A stretch of 9,278 nucleotides of DNA, from the NCBI GenBank assembly GCA_036496025.1, contig DASXLW010000001.1, forward strand, positions 1-9,278, in the 5' to 3' direction. Positions 1-5,807 of the stretch are shown one piece after another. The stretch comes from PALSA-505 sp036496025. Its GTDB lineage: Bacteria; Actinomycetota; Actinomycetes; Streptosporangiales; Streptosporangiaceae. The notes under the pieces were generated by a model. The model was given only the letters and a program-made list of their open reading frames with translations. It was not told the DNA's origin and searched no databases. Position numbers and translations under genes: made by a program. Position 1 is the first letter of the stretch. Each line of letters begins with the position of its first letter.

Positions 1-749
1 TGCCGCACGGGCACCGTGCGCAGCTGGGACTGCAGCATCGCCTGCTGGCCTTCCGAGGTGGCCGCGCTGATCAGGAACCAGCCGATGAGGGCGAACCAGA
101 TCCAGTTGTAATCGCGGCGCGCCAGGACCAGGTACGCCGCCAGCACGACCAGGATCCACCCGAACACCTGCCCGGACCGGGCGGACCATGCCGCGGCCTT
201 GAGCTTGTCCCCGGTGATCCGCCACAGAACCGCCCGCAGCAGCCGCCCGCCGTCCAGCGGCGCGGCCGGGATCACATTGAATACCGCGAGGATGATGTTG
301 ATGCCGCCGAGCCAGGCCAGCGCGGCCACCAGGACCCCGCGTACCCCCGCCGCGTGCAGCAGCCAGGCCACCAGCCAGAATGCCCCGCCCAGGATCAGGC
401 TCACCAGCGGCCCGACCCCCGCGACGCGAACCTCCGCCCCCGGGCTGCGGACCTCGCCCTGCAGCCGGGACACCCCGCCGAGCAACCACAGCGTGATGTC
501 CTCCACCTCGAGCCCGTTGCGCCGGGCCACGAGCGAATGGGCCAGCTCGTGCGCGAGCAGCGACCCGATGTAAGCGATCGCGGTCAGCACGCCGGCCACG
601 ATGTACTCCGCCTCCGGGTGCCGCGGGGCAGCGGCGGGAAACTCGCCGGCCGCGAGCCCGTAGGCCAGCAGCGCCACGATGAGCAGCACGCTCCAGTTCA
701 CGCCGATCCGTATGCCGGCGATCCGGCCCAGGCTGAAGCTCTGTCCCAT
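1..749 (-). CDS. Site-2 protease family (M50) intramembrane zinc metalloprotease, N-terminal part
   Basis: This encodes the first 249 residues of a membrane-embedded zinc protease of the site-2 protease / peptidase M50 family. Such enzymes cut transmembrane substrates, often anti-sigma factors, within the bilayer. Reading from the ATG at 749, the zinc-binding HELAH motif falls at residues 67-71 inside a hydrophobic segment. The second signature, NVIPAAPLDGGR, is at about 158-169, with Asp166 as the expected third zinc ligand. Hydrophobic segments lie at about 18-36, 49-75, 108-132, 138-160 and 195-230. The N-terminal SLGRIAGIRIGVNWSVLL is typical of the bacterial Rip3-like branch, whose members usually carry C-terminal CBS domains; that part would lie beyond the left edge. 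A GGGAGAG ribosome-binding sequence sits 5 bases before the ATG. The gene is divergent from the P-loop gene. Family assignment is firm; the substrate is unknown. Confidence 0.93.
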   Translation of the reverse strand, partial: MGQSFSLGRIAGIRIGVNWSVLLIVALLAYGLAAGEFPAAAPRHPEAEYIVAGVLTAIAYIGSLLAHELAHSLVARRNGLEVEDITLWLLGGVSRLQGEVRSPGAEVRVAGVGPLVSLILGGAFWLVAWLLHAAGVRGVLVAALAWLGGINIILAVFNVIPAAPLDGGRLLRAVLWRITGDKLKAAAWSARSGQVFGWILVVLAAYLVLARRDYNWIWFALIGWFLISAATSEGQQAMLQSQLRTVPVR

Positions 750-754
750 GACGT

Positions 755-761
755 CTCTCCC
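755..761 (-). promoter_or_regulatory. Ribosome binding site of the site-2 protease gene
   Basis: On the minus strand this reads GGGAGAG, 5 bases before the ATG whose first base is 749. It supports that start codon. Confidence 0.6.
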
Positions 762-844
762 GGCGCGCGTGTGCCGTTCTCATACCCGGCTTGCCGCCGC
801 CGCAGCACCCGGATATTTGAGTGAGAGTACGGGGTGGTGATCCG

Positions 845-850
845 TATGCT
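845..850 (+). promoter_or_regulatory. Candidate -10 element for a leaderless transcript
   Basis: TATGCT fits the actinobacterial TANNNT -10 pattern and ends 6 bases before the ATG at 857. That is the spacing expected if transcription starts at the A of the start codon. No Shine-Dalgarno sequence is seen at a normal distance. No good -35 is at the standard distance; a TTGAGT at 817-822 is 22 bases upstream of the -10. This is inference only. Confidence 0.35.
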
Positions 851-856
851 GGCCCG

Positions 857-1375
857 ATGGCGGTGATCGACTCCGAGGCTGTCCTGATCACCGGGGTCTA
901 CGGCTCGGGGAAGAGTACGGTCGCCGCCGAGATCGCCTACCTCCTGGAACAGCGCCGTCAGCCGTACGCTCTGCTGGATCTTGACTTCCTGGGCTGGGGC
1001 GTGAACTACTCCCACGACGACTCGGCCGGGCCCGCCCTGATGCTGCGCAACCTGGCGGCCGTGGTATCGAACTACCGCGAGGCGGGGATCAGCGTTTTCG
1101 TCCTGGCCCACTTCGTCCGGGACCAGGACGCGCTGCGCGGTATCCGGGAGGCGGTCGGGGTACCGCTGCGGGTCGTTCGCCTGGCGGTGCCGCTGCCCGA
1201 CATCGAGAAGCGCCTGGCCGCCGACGTAACCGCCGAACGGCAGGAGAACCTGCGGGAAGCGGGCCGGCAGATAGCAGCCGGCGAAGGCGTGGGGATAGAG
1301 GACGTGATGGTGGCCAACGACCGTCCGGTCGCGGTCGTGGCGCGTCAGGTCATGAGCTGGCTTGGCTGGGTGTGA
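857..1375 (+). CDS. P-loop NTPase, small kinase-like protein of unknown substrate
   Basis: This is a 172-residue single-domain P-loop protein. The Walker A motif GVYGSGKST spans residues 13-21, with Lys19 and Ser20 binding phosphate. It is followed by a helix and the segment LLDLDFLGW (39-47). A strand ending in an acidic pair, then DFLGW, resembles the substrate-binding region of small kinases such as adenylylsulfate kinase-like and chloramphenicol phosphotransferase-like proteins. A charged helical stretch at about 115-135 (DIEKRLAADVTAERQENLREAG) could be the lid. The C-terminal VANDRPVAVVARQVMSWLGW pattern is also common in small-molecule kinases. I chose ATG 857 because Walker A then lies at the usual distance from the N terminus. 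An in-frame GTG at 821 would add 12 residues without a better ribosome-binding site. The acetyltransferase gene starts 71 bases downstream on the same strand, so co-transcription is possible. The substrate cannot be named from the sequence. Confidence 0.85.
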   Translation: MAVIDSEAVLITGVYGSGKSTVAAEIAYLLEQRRQPYALLDLDFLGWGVNYSHDDSAGPALMLRNLAAVVSNYREAGISVFVLAHFVRDQDALRGIREAVGVPLRVVRLAVPLPDIEKRLAADVTAERQENLREAGRQIAAGEGVGIEDVMVANDRPVAVVARQVMSWLGWV

Positions 1376-1446
1376 ATGATGCCGGCCGGGCTCTCCTGTG
1401 TCGCCGACGACGGGCGCCGGTGTCTGCGGCGGGGTCTGGGAGCGTG

Positions 1447-2226
1447 ATGGACGAACCGACCGTGCGTGCCTACCTGGACCGTATCGGGGCCCGGCGGCCC
1501 GGCGTCCTTGACGAGGCAGCGCTGCGTGCCTTGCACCGCGCTCACCTGATGACGACGCCGTTCGAGAACCTGAGCATCCACCTGAACGAGCCGATCTCGC
1601 TGGCGGAGGCCGACCTGGTCAGCAAGATCATCGCGAGGCGGCGGGGCGGATTCTGCTACGAGCTCAACGGCGCCTTCGGGCTCTTGCTGGAGGCCCTCGG
1701 CGCCGATGTGGCGCGGGTCGCGGCGCGGGTCTACGGTGATGGGCGGCTCGGGCCGCCTTTTGACCACCTTGCCCTGATCGTGGACCTGCCCGGTGACAGC
1801 GGCCCGTGGCTGGCCGACGTGGGCTTCGGCAGCCACAGCACCTACCCGCTGCGTCTTGACCTCGGGCCGCGGCAGGACGACCCGGCCGGCGCGTTCACGC
1901 TGGCCGATGCCGAGGCCGGCGACGTGGAGGTGCTCAAGGACGGACAGCCGCAGTACCGGATAGAGCGCCGGGAGCGCTCCCTGGAGGACTTCGTCCCGAC
2001 CTGCTGGTGGCAGCAGACCTCGCCGGCCTCTCATTTCACCCGGGGCACGATCTGCTCCCGGCTCACCGAAGACGGCAGAATCTCGGTCAGCGGCCGCACG
2101 CTGATCCGGACCGCCGGCCGATCGCGCACCGAAGAGCAGCTGGACACCGACGACGCCGTGCTCGCCGCCTACCGCGACCACTTCGGAATCGTCCTGGACC
2201 AGGTCCCCGTCGCGACGTCCGCCTAG
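1447..2226 (+). CDS. nat: Arylamine N-acetyltransferase (NAT)
   Basis: This 259-residue cytosolic enzyme would transfer an acetyl (or other acyl) group from coenzyme A to aromatic amines or hydrazines through an acyl-cysteine intermediate. The full catalytic triad is visible: Cys70 in RRGGFCYELN, His107 in PFDHLALIV and Asp124 in WLADVGFG. These positions are nearly identical to those known for mycobacterial NAT. The N-terminal TPFENLSIHL and the later PTCWWQQTSPASHFTRGTICSRL (about 195-215) are further family blocks. The length is near the usual 255-285. The ATG at 1447 is preceded by GGGAG at 1438-1442. An in-frame start at 1372 would add 25 residues that lack family similarity. Some actinomycete homologues are amide synthases that close ansamycin polyketides (RifF type), but no polyketide genes are present here, so a xenobiotic or intermediary role is more likely. 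The gene converges on the SnoaL-like gene 46 bases away. Confidence 0.95.
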   Translation: MDEPTVRAYLDRIGARRPGVLDEAALRALHRAHLMTTPFENLSIHLNEPISLAEADLVSKIIARRRGGFCYELNGAFGLLLEALGADVARVAARVYGDGRLGPPFDHLALIVDLPGDSGPWLADVGFGSHSTYPLRLDLGPRQDDPAGAFTLADAEAGDVEVLKDGQPQYRIERRERSLEDFVPTCWWQQTSPASHFTRGTICSRLTEDGRISVSGRTLIRTAGRSRTEEQLDTDDAVLAAYRDHFGIVLDQVPVATSA

Positions 2227-2239
2227 CCCGCCCGGCGAC

Positions 2240-2271
2240 CCTCAGCAGAGGCTCCCAGCGTTCCCGGCTGG
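2240..2271. terminator. Weak paired hairpins between convergent genes
   Basis: The 46-base gap between the convergent acetyltransferase and SnoaL-like genes holds two short inverted repeats. One is CCTC/GAGG with a 4-base loop at 2240-2251; the other is CCAGC/GCTGG with a 7-base loop at 2255-2271. Neither has a T-run, so a bidirectional terminator is only suggested by position. Confidence 0.25.
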
Positions 2272-2272
2272 C

Positions 2273-2692
2273 CTAGGGCGGCACGCCGGAGGGGAGCCTG
2301 GTGTACTCGGTGCGCGAATCGACTTGCTTTCCAGCCAGCAGGCGGACGACCGAGATCCCCGCGCAGCACGTGATGCGCCCGGCGCAGGCGTTGGCAGGCT
2401 GCGCCCCCGGAGCCGTCGTGGTGGCCTGCCATCGCGTCACGACGAGGTCATCCTCCGCGATCTGATCCTCGATCTTGATGTGCAGGCTCGGATGGTCGCG
2501 GCGGTGGCTGGTCACGAACCGGCGCACGCCCTCCGGTCCGCTCACGGGCGCAGCGGCGCACGGTACGTGGCCTAGGTAGTCGGCGGCCACCAGCTCGTCG
2601 ATCAGCTCCAGCCGTCCTTCGTTGAGTACGGCCTCGAAGAACAGCCTGACCTTGAGCTTGTTGAGCTCGCTGACGCTCTTCACGCGGGCCAT
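2273..2692 (-). CDS. SnoaL-like / NTF2-fold polyketide-cyclase-type protein
   Basis: This is a 139-residue small protein of the SnoaL-like (ester cyclase) group within the NTF2 fold, a cone-shaped alpha+beta barrel used by polyketide cyclases and many small-molecule-binding or stress proteins. Family features are in order: NKLKVRLFFEAVLNEGRLELIDELVAADYLGH (about 11-42), SGPEGVRRFV (51-60), HPSLHIKIEDQIAEDDLVVTRWQATTT (67-93) and GISVVRLLAGKQVDSRTEY (112-130). The last block differs from the common pattern, with Ser-Arg where a Trp-rich segment is usual, and the C terminus is short. Two adjacent cysteines (109-110) replace the usual Val-Thr strand. The chosen ATG at 2692 places the first helix at the N terminus; the open frame continues upstream only as a shadow of the regulator gene. 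The gene is divergent from the LAL regulator, with a palindrome just upstream of its start. No specific substrate can be named; the cyclase label describes the fold, not a proven reaction. Confidence 0.8.
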   Translation of the reverse strand: MARVKSVSELNKLKVRLFFEAVLNEGRLELIDELVAADYLGHVPCAAAPVSGPEGVRRFVTSHRRDHPSLHIKIEDQIAEDDLVVTRWQATTTAPGAQPANACAGRITCCAGISVVRLLAGKQVDSRTEYTRLPSGVPP

Positions 2693-2699
2693 GATTCCG

Positions 2700-2715
2700 G
2701 CGCCGATATCGGCGC
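2700..2715. promoter_or_regulatory. Perfect 16-bp palindrome, candidate operator
   Basis: GCGCCGATATCGGCGC is a perfect inverted repeat with no spacer, 7 bases upstream of the SnoaL-like start and 79 bases upstream of the regulator start. Pairing extends outward to 2698 and 2717 if one G-T mismatch is allowed. Its place in a divergent promoter region suggests a dimeric regulator site. The binding protein is unknown. Confidence 0.45.
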
Positions 2716-2734
2716 TGCAAGGGAGGATCCCCGA

Positions 2735-2757
2735 GGGTTTCCCCCCGGGTTTTGCCC
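2735..2757 (+). repeat. Short direct repeat GGGTTT-n-CCCC upstream of the LAL regulator
   Basis: GGGTTTCCCC at 2735-2744 is followed 12 bases downstream (start to start) by GGGTTTTGCCC (2747-2757). The pair is centred about 48 bases before the proposed transcription start at 2795. Tandem direct repeats spaced like this can be binding sites for MalT/LAL-type activators, but the repeat is short. Confidence 0.3.
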
Positions 2758-2781
2758 CGGCGATGCCGCAGGCCTGGCGTG

Positions 2782-2787
2782 TATCGT
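2782..2787 (+). promoter_or_regulatory. Candidate -10 element for the LAL regulator, leaderless
   Basis: TATCGT matches TANNNT and ends 7 bases before the GTG at 2795. No Shine-Dalgarno sequence precedes that GTG, so the transcript may begin at or next to the start codon. No clear -35 is at the standard spacing. Confidence 0.35.
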
Positions 2788-2794
2788 CGGGTTT

Positions 2795-5611
2795 GTGCAG
2801 TTCATCGGGGGGACAGCCCTGCTGGAGCGCGAACTCGAGCTCAAAACGCTGGCCGAGGGATTGGATCGCGCCTGTGCCGGAGACGGGACGCTGCTCCTGG
2901 TCCAGGGACCGCCCGGCGTGGGCAAGACGGTGCTGGCGCGCGAGGCCCGCGCGACGGCCGGGCGGACCCGGATGCTGGCGCTCGAGGCCAGGGGCTCCGA
3001 GCTCGAGCAGCCGTTCGCGTTCGGTGTCGTGCGCCAGCTGCTGGAGCCGGTGGTCAGCCGGGAACCCGACCGCGGCGGCCTTTTCGCAGGCGGCGCCGGC
3101 CCGGCGGCGCGGCTGTTCGAGCCCGATGAGCGACGCGCGCTCGGCGCTGATGTCGGATTCGAGGCCCTGCACAGCCTGTACTGGCTCGTGGTGAACATCG
3201 CCGACCAGGCGCCCGTGCTCGTGCTGGTCGACGACTGCCATTGGGCCGACCGGGAATCGCTGCGATTCCTGGCTTACCTGGCCCAGCGTATTGAGGGGCT
3301 TCCGGTCGCGATGCTGCTCACCGGGCGCCCACCGGATCCTGCGCCGGACGAGGCGGGGTCGCTGTGGGCGCAGCTGGCCTCGCGGCCGTCCGGCGTGGCG
3401 CTGTATCCGCGGCCGCTGAGCCAGCATGCCGCGGTGGCCGTGGCCCGGGAGCGCCTGGGCGCGGAGGCAGCCGAGGAGTTCTGCCGGGCTTGTCACACGG
3501 CCACCGGGGGCAACCCCCTTTTCCTCCGGGAGCTATTGAGCGCGCTGAACGCTGCGGGGGTGGCGCCGACAGCGGCCGCGGCGAGCGAGGTGCAGGTGGT
3601 AGGGCCGGCCGCGGTGAGCCGTTTCGTCTTGCACCGGCTGGCCGCGCTCGGGCCGGCGGCGACGGAGCTGGCCCGGGCGGTCTCCGTGCTCGGAGACCAC
3701 AGCGACCTGTCGCTGGCCGGCCGCGTGTCCGGCCTGAGCGAGGCCGCGGCCCGGGCCGCGGCCGACGACCTGGTCCGGGCCGACATCTTCACCCGCGCCG
3801 AGCGGCTGGGATTCGTGCACCCGATCGTGCGCGCGGCGTTGTATGAGGACCTGGCGCCCGGCGAGCGCCAGGCGCGGCACGCCGCGGCGGCCGAGGCGCT
3901 GGCCCGCGAGGGTGCTTCGGCGGAGCGGATCAGCGCCCACCTGCTGCTGACTCCCCCGACCGCGGACCAGCACCGGATAAACGTGCTGCGATCGGCTGCC
4001 GCCGACGCGGCGCACCGGGGCGCTCCGCAAGCGGCGGCCACGTACCTGCGGCGGGCGCTGGCCGAGTCCCCCGCCGAGCAGGAGCGCGCGGAGATCCTGG
4101 GCGAACTGGGCCGGTGCGAGGTGGCCACCATGCAGTTCGAGGCGGCCGAGGAACACCTGCGCGCGGCGCTGGCGTCGGACGCCACGCTGAACACCCGGGC
4201 CGTCGCGGCGTTCTGGCTGGGGCGGTGCGCGATCGTATCGGGCGGCGGCCCGGCCCGGGCCGCGGCCGACGCGCTGGCGTCGCTGGCCGGTGAGTTGTGG
4301 CCGGTCGATCCCGAGCGCTCACTCGAACTCGGTGCCGAGCTGCTGTCGGTCACCACGGCTTTCTCGGCACTGCGTCCCGGCCTCCCCGCGCAACTGCGGC
4401 GCTTCCAAGACCAGGCCCGGGGCCACCCCGGTTTCGAGGCCGTCGGGAGAATCCACAGCGCGTATGAGCAGCTTTTGCGCGGAGAGCCTGCCGCGGCCCC
4501 GACGCAAGAGGTGCAGCAGGCGCTCGCGACTGGCCTGCCGCCCAGCGCGCAGTCCAACGCCGCGCTCCTGGCACTGCTGGCGCTGCGGCTCGGCGAGCGG
4601 TATGAGCTGGCTACCCGGCTGCTGGACGCCGCGCTGAAACGTGCCCGCGACGAAGGCCACGCGACCAGGCAGGGCATCCTGCACGCGCAGCGCGCCGTAA
4701 TCGCGCTCGCGCAGGGCTCACTGCACGATGCGCAGGCCGAGGCCGATACCGGGCTGCTGCTGGTGGAGAAGTCGCATTTCACCGCGCTACTGCTCGTCGC
4801 GGTGGCGATCACCGTGCAGGTCGAGCGCGGAGCGCTGGATGCCGCGACCGATCTGGCCCAAGCCGGCGAGGAGCTCGGAATTGTCAACCGCGCTCACGTA
4901 ACCAGCTTCATGACCGCGCGCGGGCGGCTGCGGATCGCCCAGGGCCGCCTTGAGGAAGGCGTCGCGGACCTGCTGTGGTGCGGCCAGCGGCGTGCGGAGC
5001 GAGGGCTGGGCTGGCCGAGCGACTGGAAGGCACACGCGGCCCCGGCGCTGGCCGCCCTGGGCGACACCCGGCTGGCCACGAGGCTCGCGCGCGAGCAGCT
5101 GGCGGCGGCCCGGCGGGTCGGTGTGGCAGGGGCACTGGGAATGTCACTGCGCGCCGCTGCCGCGGTGGCCGGCGGAGACGAGGGGCAGGCGCTGCTCCGT
5201 GAGGCGGTCTCGGTGCTCGAGCACAGCTCCGCGCGGCTGGAGCTGGCGCACGTGCTCGCCGACCTGGCCGCCGAGCTGGGCCGCTCCGGCCGGCGGACGG
5301 AAGGCCGGGATGCCGCGCGCCGGGCGGTCAAGCTGGCCGGCCAGTGCGGTGCCATCGCGCTGGCCGAAACCGCGATGGCCGAGCTGCACGCCGGGCCCGG
5401 GCGCCGCGCACGGATGGAGCTGACCGGGCCGAGCGCGCTGACCGCCGCGGAGTGGCGGGTGTGCCGCCAGGCGGCCCAGGGGCAGACCAACCGCGAGGTC
5501 GCGCAGACGCTGTTCGTGACCGAGAAGACGGTCGAGCGCCACCTCAGCAGCGCCTACCAGAAGCTGGGCATACGCTCCCGCTTCCAGCTCGCGGTGGCCA
5601 TCGCCGAGTAG
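2795..5611 (+). CDS. LuxR-family transcriptional regulator with AAA ATPase domain (LAL type)
   Basis: This is a 938-residue multidomain regulator of the large ATP-binding LuxR (LAL) class, related in layout to MalT: an N-terminal ATPase, a long helical middle and a C-terminal DNA-binding domain. The N-terminal part has LERELELKTL, then Walker A GPPGVGKT at 38-45 (Lys44) and Walker B VLVLVDDCHWAD at 141-152. The block TGGNPLFLRELL at 237-248 follows, as usual in this class. Residues from about 400 to 860 are Ala/Leu/Arg-rich helices resembling TPR-type repeats, the probable ligand- or partner-sensing region. The last 57 residues (882-938) form the LuxR helix-turn-helix: LTAAEWRVCRQAAQGQTNREVAQTLFVTEKTVERHLSSAYQKLGI. 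The start is GTG 2795; family similarity begins at once after it. It is divergent from the SnoaL-like gene and 196 bases upstream of the exporter gene, either of which it may regulate. ATP and an unknown effector would be expected to switch its activity. Confidence 0.94.
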   Translation: MQFIGGTALLERELELKTLAEGLDRACAGDGTLLLVQGPPGVGKTVLAREARATAGRTRMLALEARGSELEQPFAFGVVRQLLEPVVSREPDRGGLFAGGAGPAARLFEPDERRALGADVGFEALHSLYWLVVNIADQAPVLVLVDDCHWADRESLRFLAYLAQRIEGLPVAMLLTGRPPDPAPDEAGSLWAQLASRPSGVALYPRPLSQHAAVAVARERLGAEAAEEFCRACHTATGGNPLFLRELLSALNAAGVAPTAAAASEVQVVGPAAVSRFVLHRLAALGPAATELARAVSVLGDHSDLSLAGRVSGLSEAAARAAADDLVRADIFTRAERLGFVHPIVRAALYEDLAPGERQARHAAAAEALAREGASAERISAHLLLTPPTADQHRINVLRSAAADAAHRGAPQAAATYLRRALAESPAEQERAEILGELGRCEVATMQFEAAEEHLRAALASDATLNTRAVAAFWLGRCAIVSGGGPARAAADALASLAGELWPVDPERSLELGAELLSVTTAFSALRPGLPAQLRRFQDQARGHPGFEAVGRIHSAYEQLLRGEPAAAPTQEVQQALATGLPPSAQSNAALLALLALRLGERYELATRLLDAALKRARDEGHATRQGILHAQRAVIALAQGSLHDAQAEADTGLLLVEKSHFTALLLVAVAITVQVERGALDAATDLAQAGEELGIVNRAHVTSFMTARGRLRIAQGRLEEGVADLLWCGQRRAERGLGWPSDWKAHAAPALAALGDTRLATRLAREQLAAARRVGVAGALGMSLRAAAAVAGGDEGQALLREAVSVLEHSSARLELAHVLADLAAELGRSGRRTEGRDAARRAVKLAGQCGAIALAETAMAELHAGPGRRARMELTGPSALTAAEWRVCRQAAQGQTNREVAQTLFVTEKTVERHLSSAYQKLGIRSRFQLAVAIAE

Positions 5612-5644
5612 GCCCCGGAGGGTTGCGCCGCCGGTGAAAGGCTG

Positions 5645-5685
5645 CGCCGCGGCCGTTCGGAAAAGCGTGGCGCGACACCGCGGCG
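5645..5685 (+). terminator. Inverted repeat downstream of the LAL regulator, possible terminator
   Basis: CGCCGCGG at 5645-5652 pairs perfectly with CCGCGGCG at 5678-5685 across a 25-base loop. One G-T and one T-A pair can extend the stem outward. It lies 33 bases after the regulator stop. The loop is long and an A-rich rather than T-rich tract follows, so termination is uncertain. Confidence 0.3.
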
Positions 5686-5713
5686 TAAAAGCGTAGGGAA
5701 AACACGCGGGATC

Positions 5714-5729
5714 CCCCTCTTGTGAGGGG
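5714..5729 (+). promoter_or_regulatory. Short hairpin in the exporter leader
   Basis: CCCCTC and GAGGGG form a 6-bp stem with a 4-base loop (TTGT), 78 bases before the exporter ATG. It may be an operator half-site pair or an RNA hairpin. No T-run follows it. Confidence 0.3.
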
Positions 5730-5791
5730 TTATGGCTGACCGGCACGTTGGCGTCAGGCCCGTGTAGCGGCGGTGATACCGCTGAGAGAAG

Positions 5792-5800
5792 AGAAGGAAG
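5792..5800 (+). promoter_or_regulatory. Strong ribosome binding site of the exporter gene
   Basis: A purine tract containing AAGGAAG ends 7 bases before the ATG at 5808. It is the best Shine-Dalgarno match in the window and decides this start over an upstream in-frame TTG at 5748. Confidence 0.75.
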
Positions 5801-5807
5801 CCCGGTC

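Larger units (their letters stand above)
5612..5807 (+). other. 196-base intergenic leader upstream of the exporter gene
   Basis: This gap between the regulator stop and the exporter start carries no gene that I can support. It contains two inverted repeats listed separately, a small GCGGT/ACCGC hairpin at 5770-5782, and a purine-rich ribosome-binding tract near its right end. No clear -35/-10 pair was found. A promoter for the exporter probably lies here, because read-through from the regulator is not required by the spacing. Confidence 0.5.

Noticed and set aside
199..824. Two plus-strand frames overlapping the left-edge protease
   Set aside because: Both are Arg/Pro/Ser-rich translations opposite the site-2 protease, whose HELAH and LDGGR motifs are on the minus strand.
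1345..2181. Minus-strand 278-codon frame opposite the acetyltransferase
   Set aside because: It is a shadow of a gene whose plus-strand product has all three NAT catalytic residues.
2693..3496. Open frame extending the SnoaL-like protein upstream to about 407 residues
   Set aside because: The added region is antisense to the ATPase domain of the LAL regulator and has no family similarity. SnoaL similarity starts at the ATG at 2692.
3493..4887. Long minus-strand open frame of 464 codons opposite the LAL regulator
   Set aside because: Its product is a low-complexity Ser/Ala/Arg translation typical of the antisense of a GC-rich gene, while the plus strand encodes a clear regulator throughout.
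5783..5790. CTGAGA sequence before the exporter, as in thiamine pyrophosphate riboswitches
   Set aside because: The other conserved thiamine box elements, such as the GAACCTGAT block and the paired stems, are absent, and the sequence merges into the purine-rich ribosome-binding tract.
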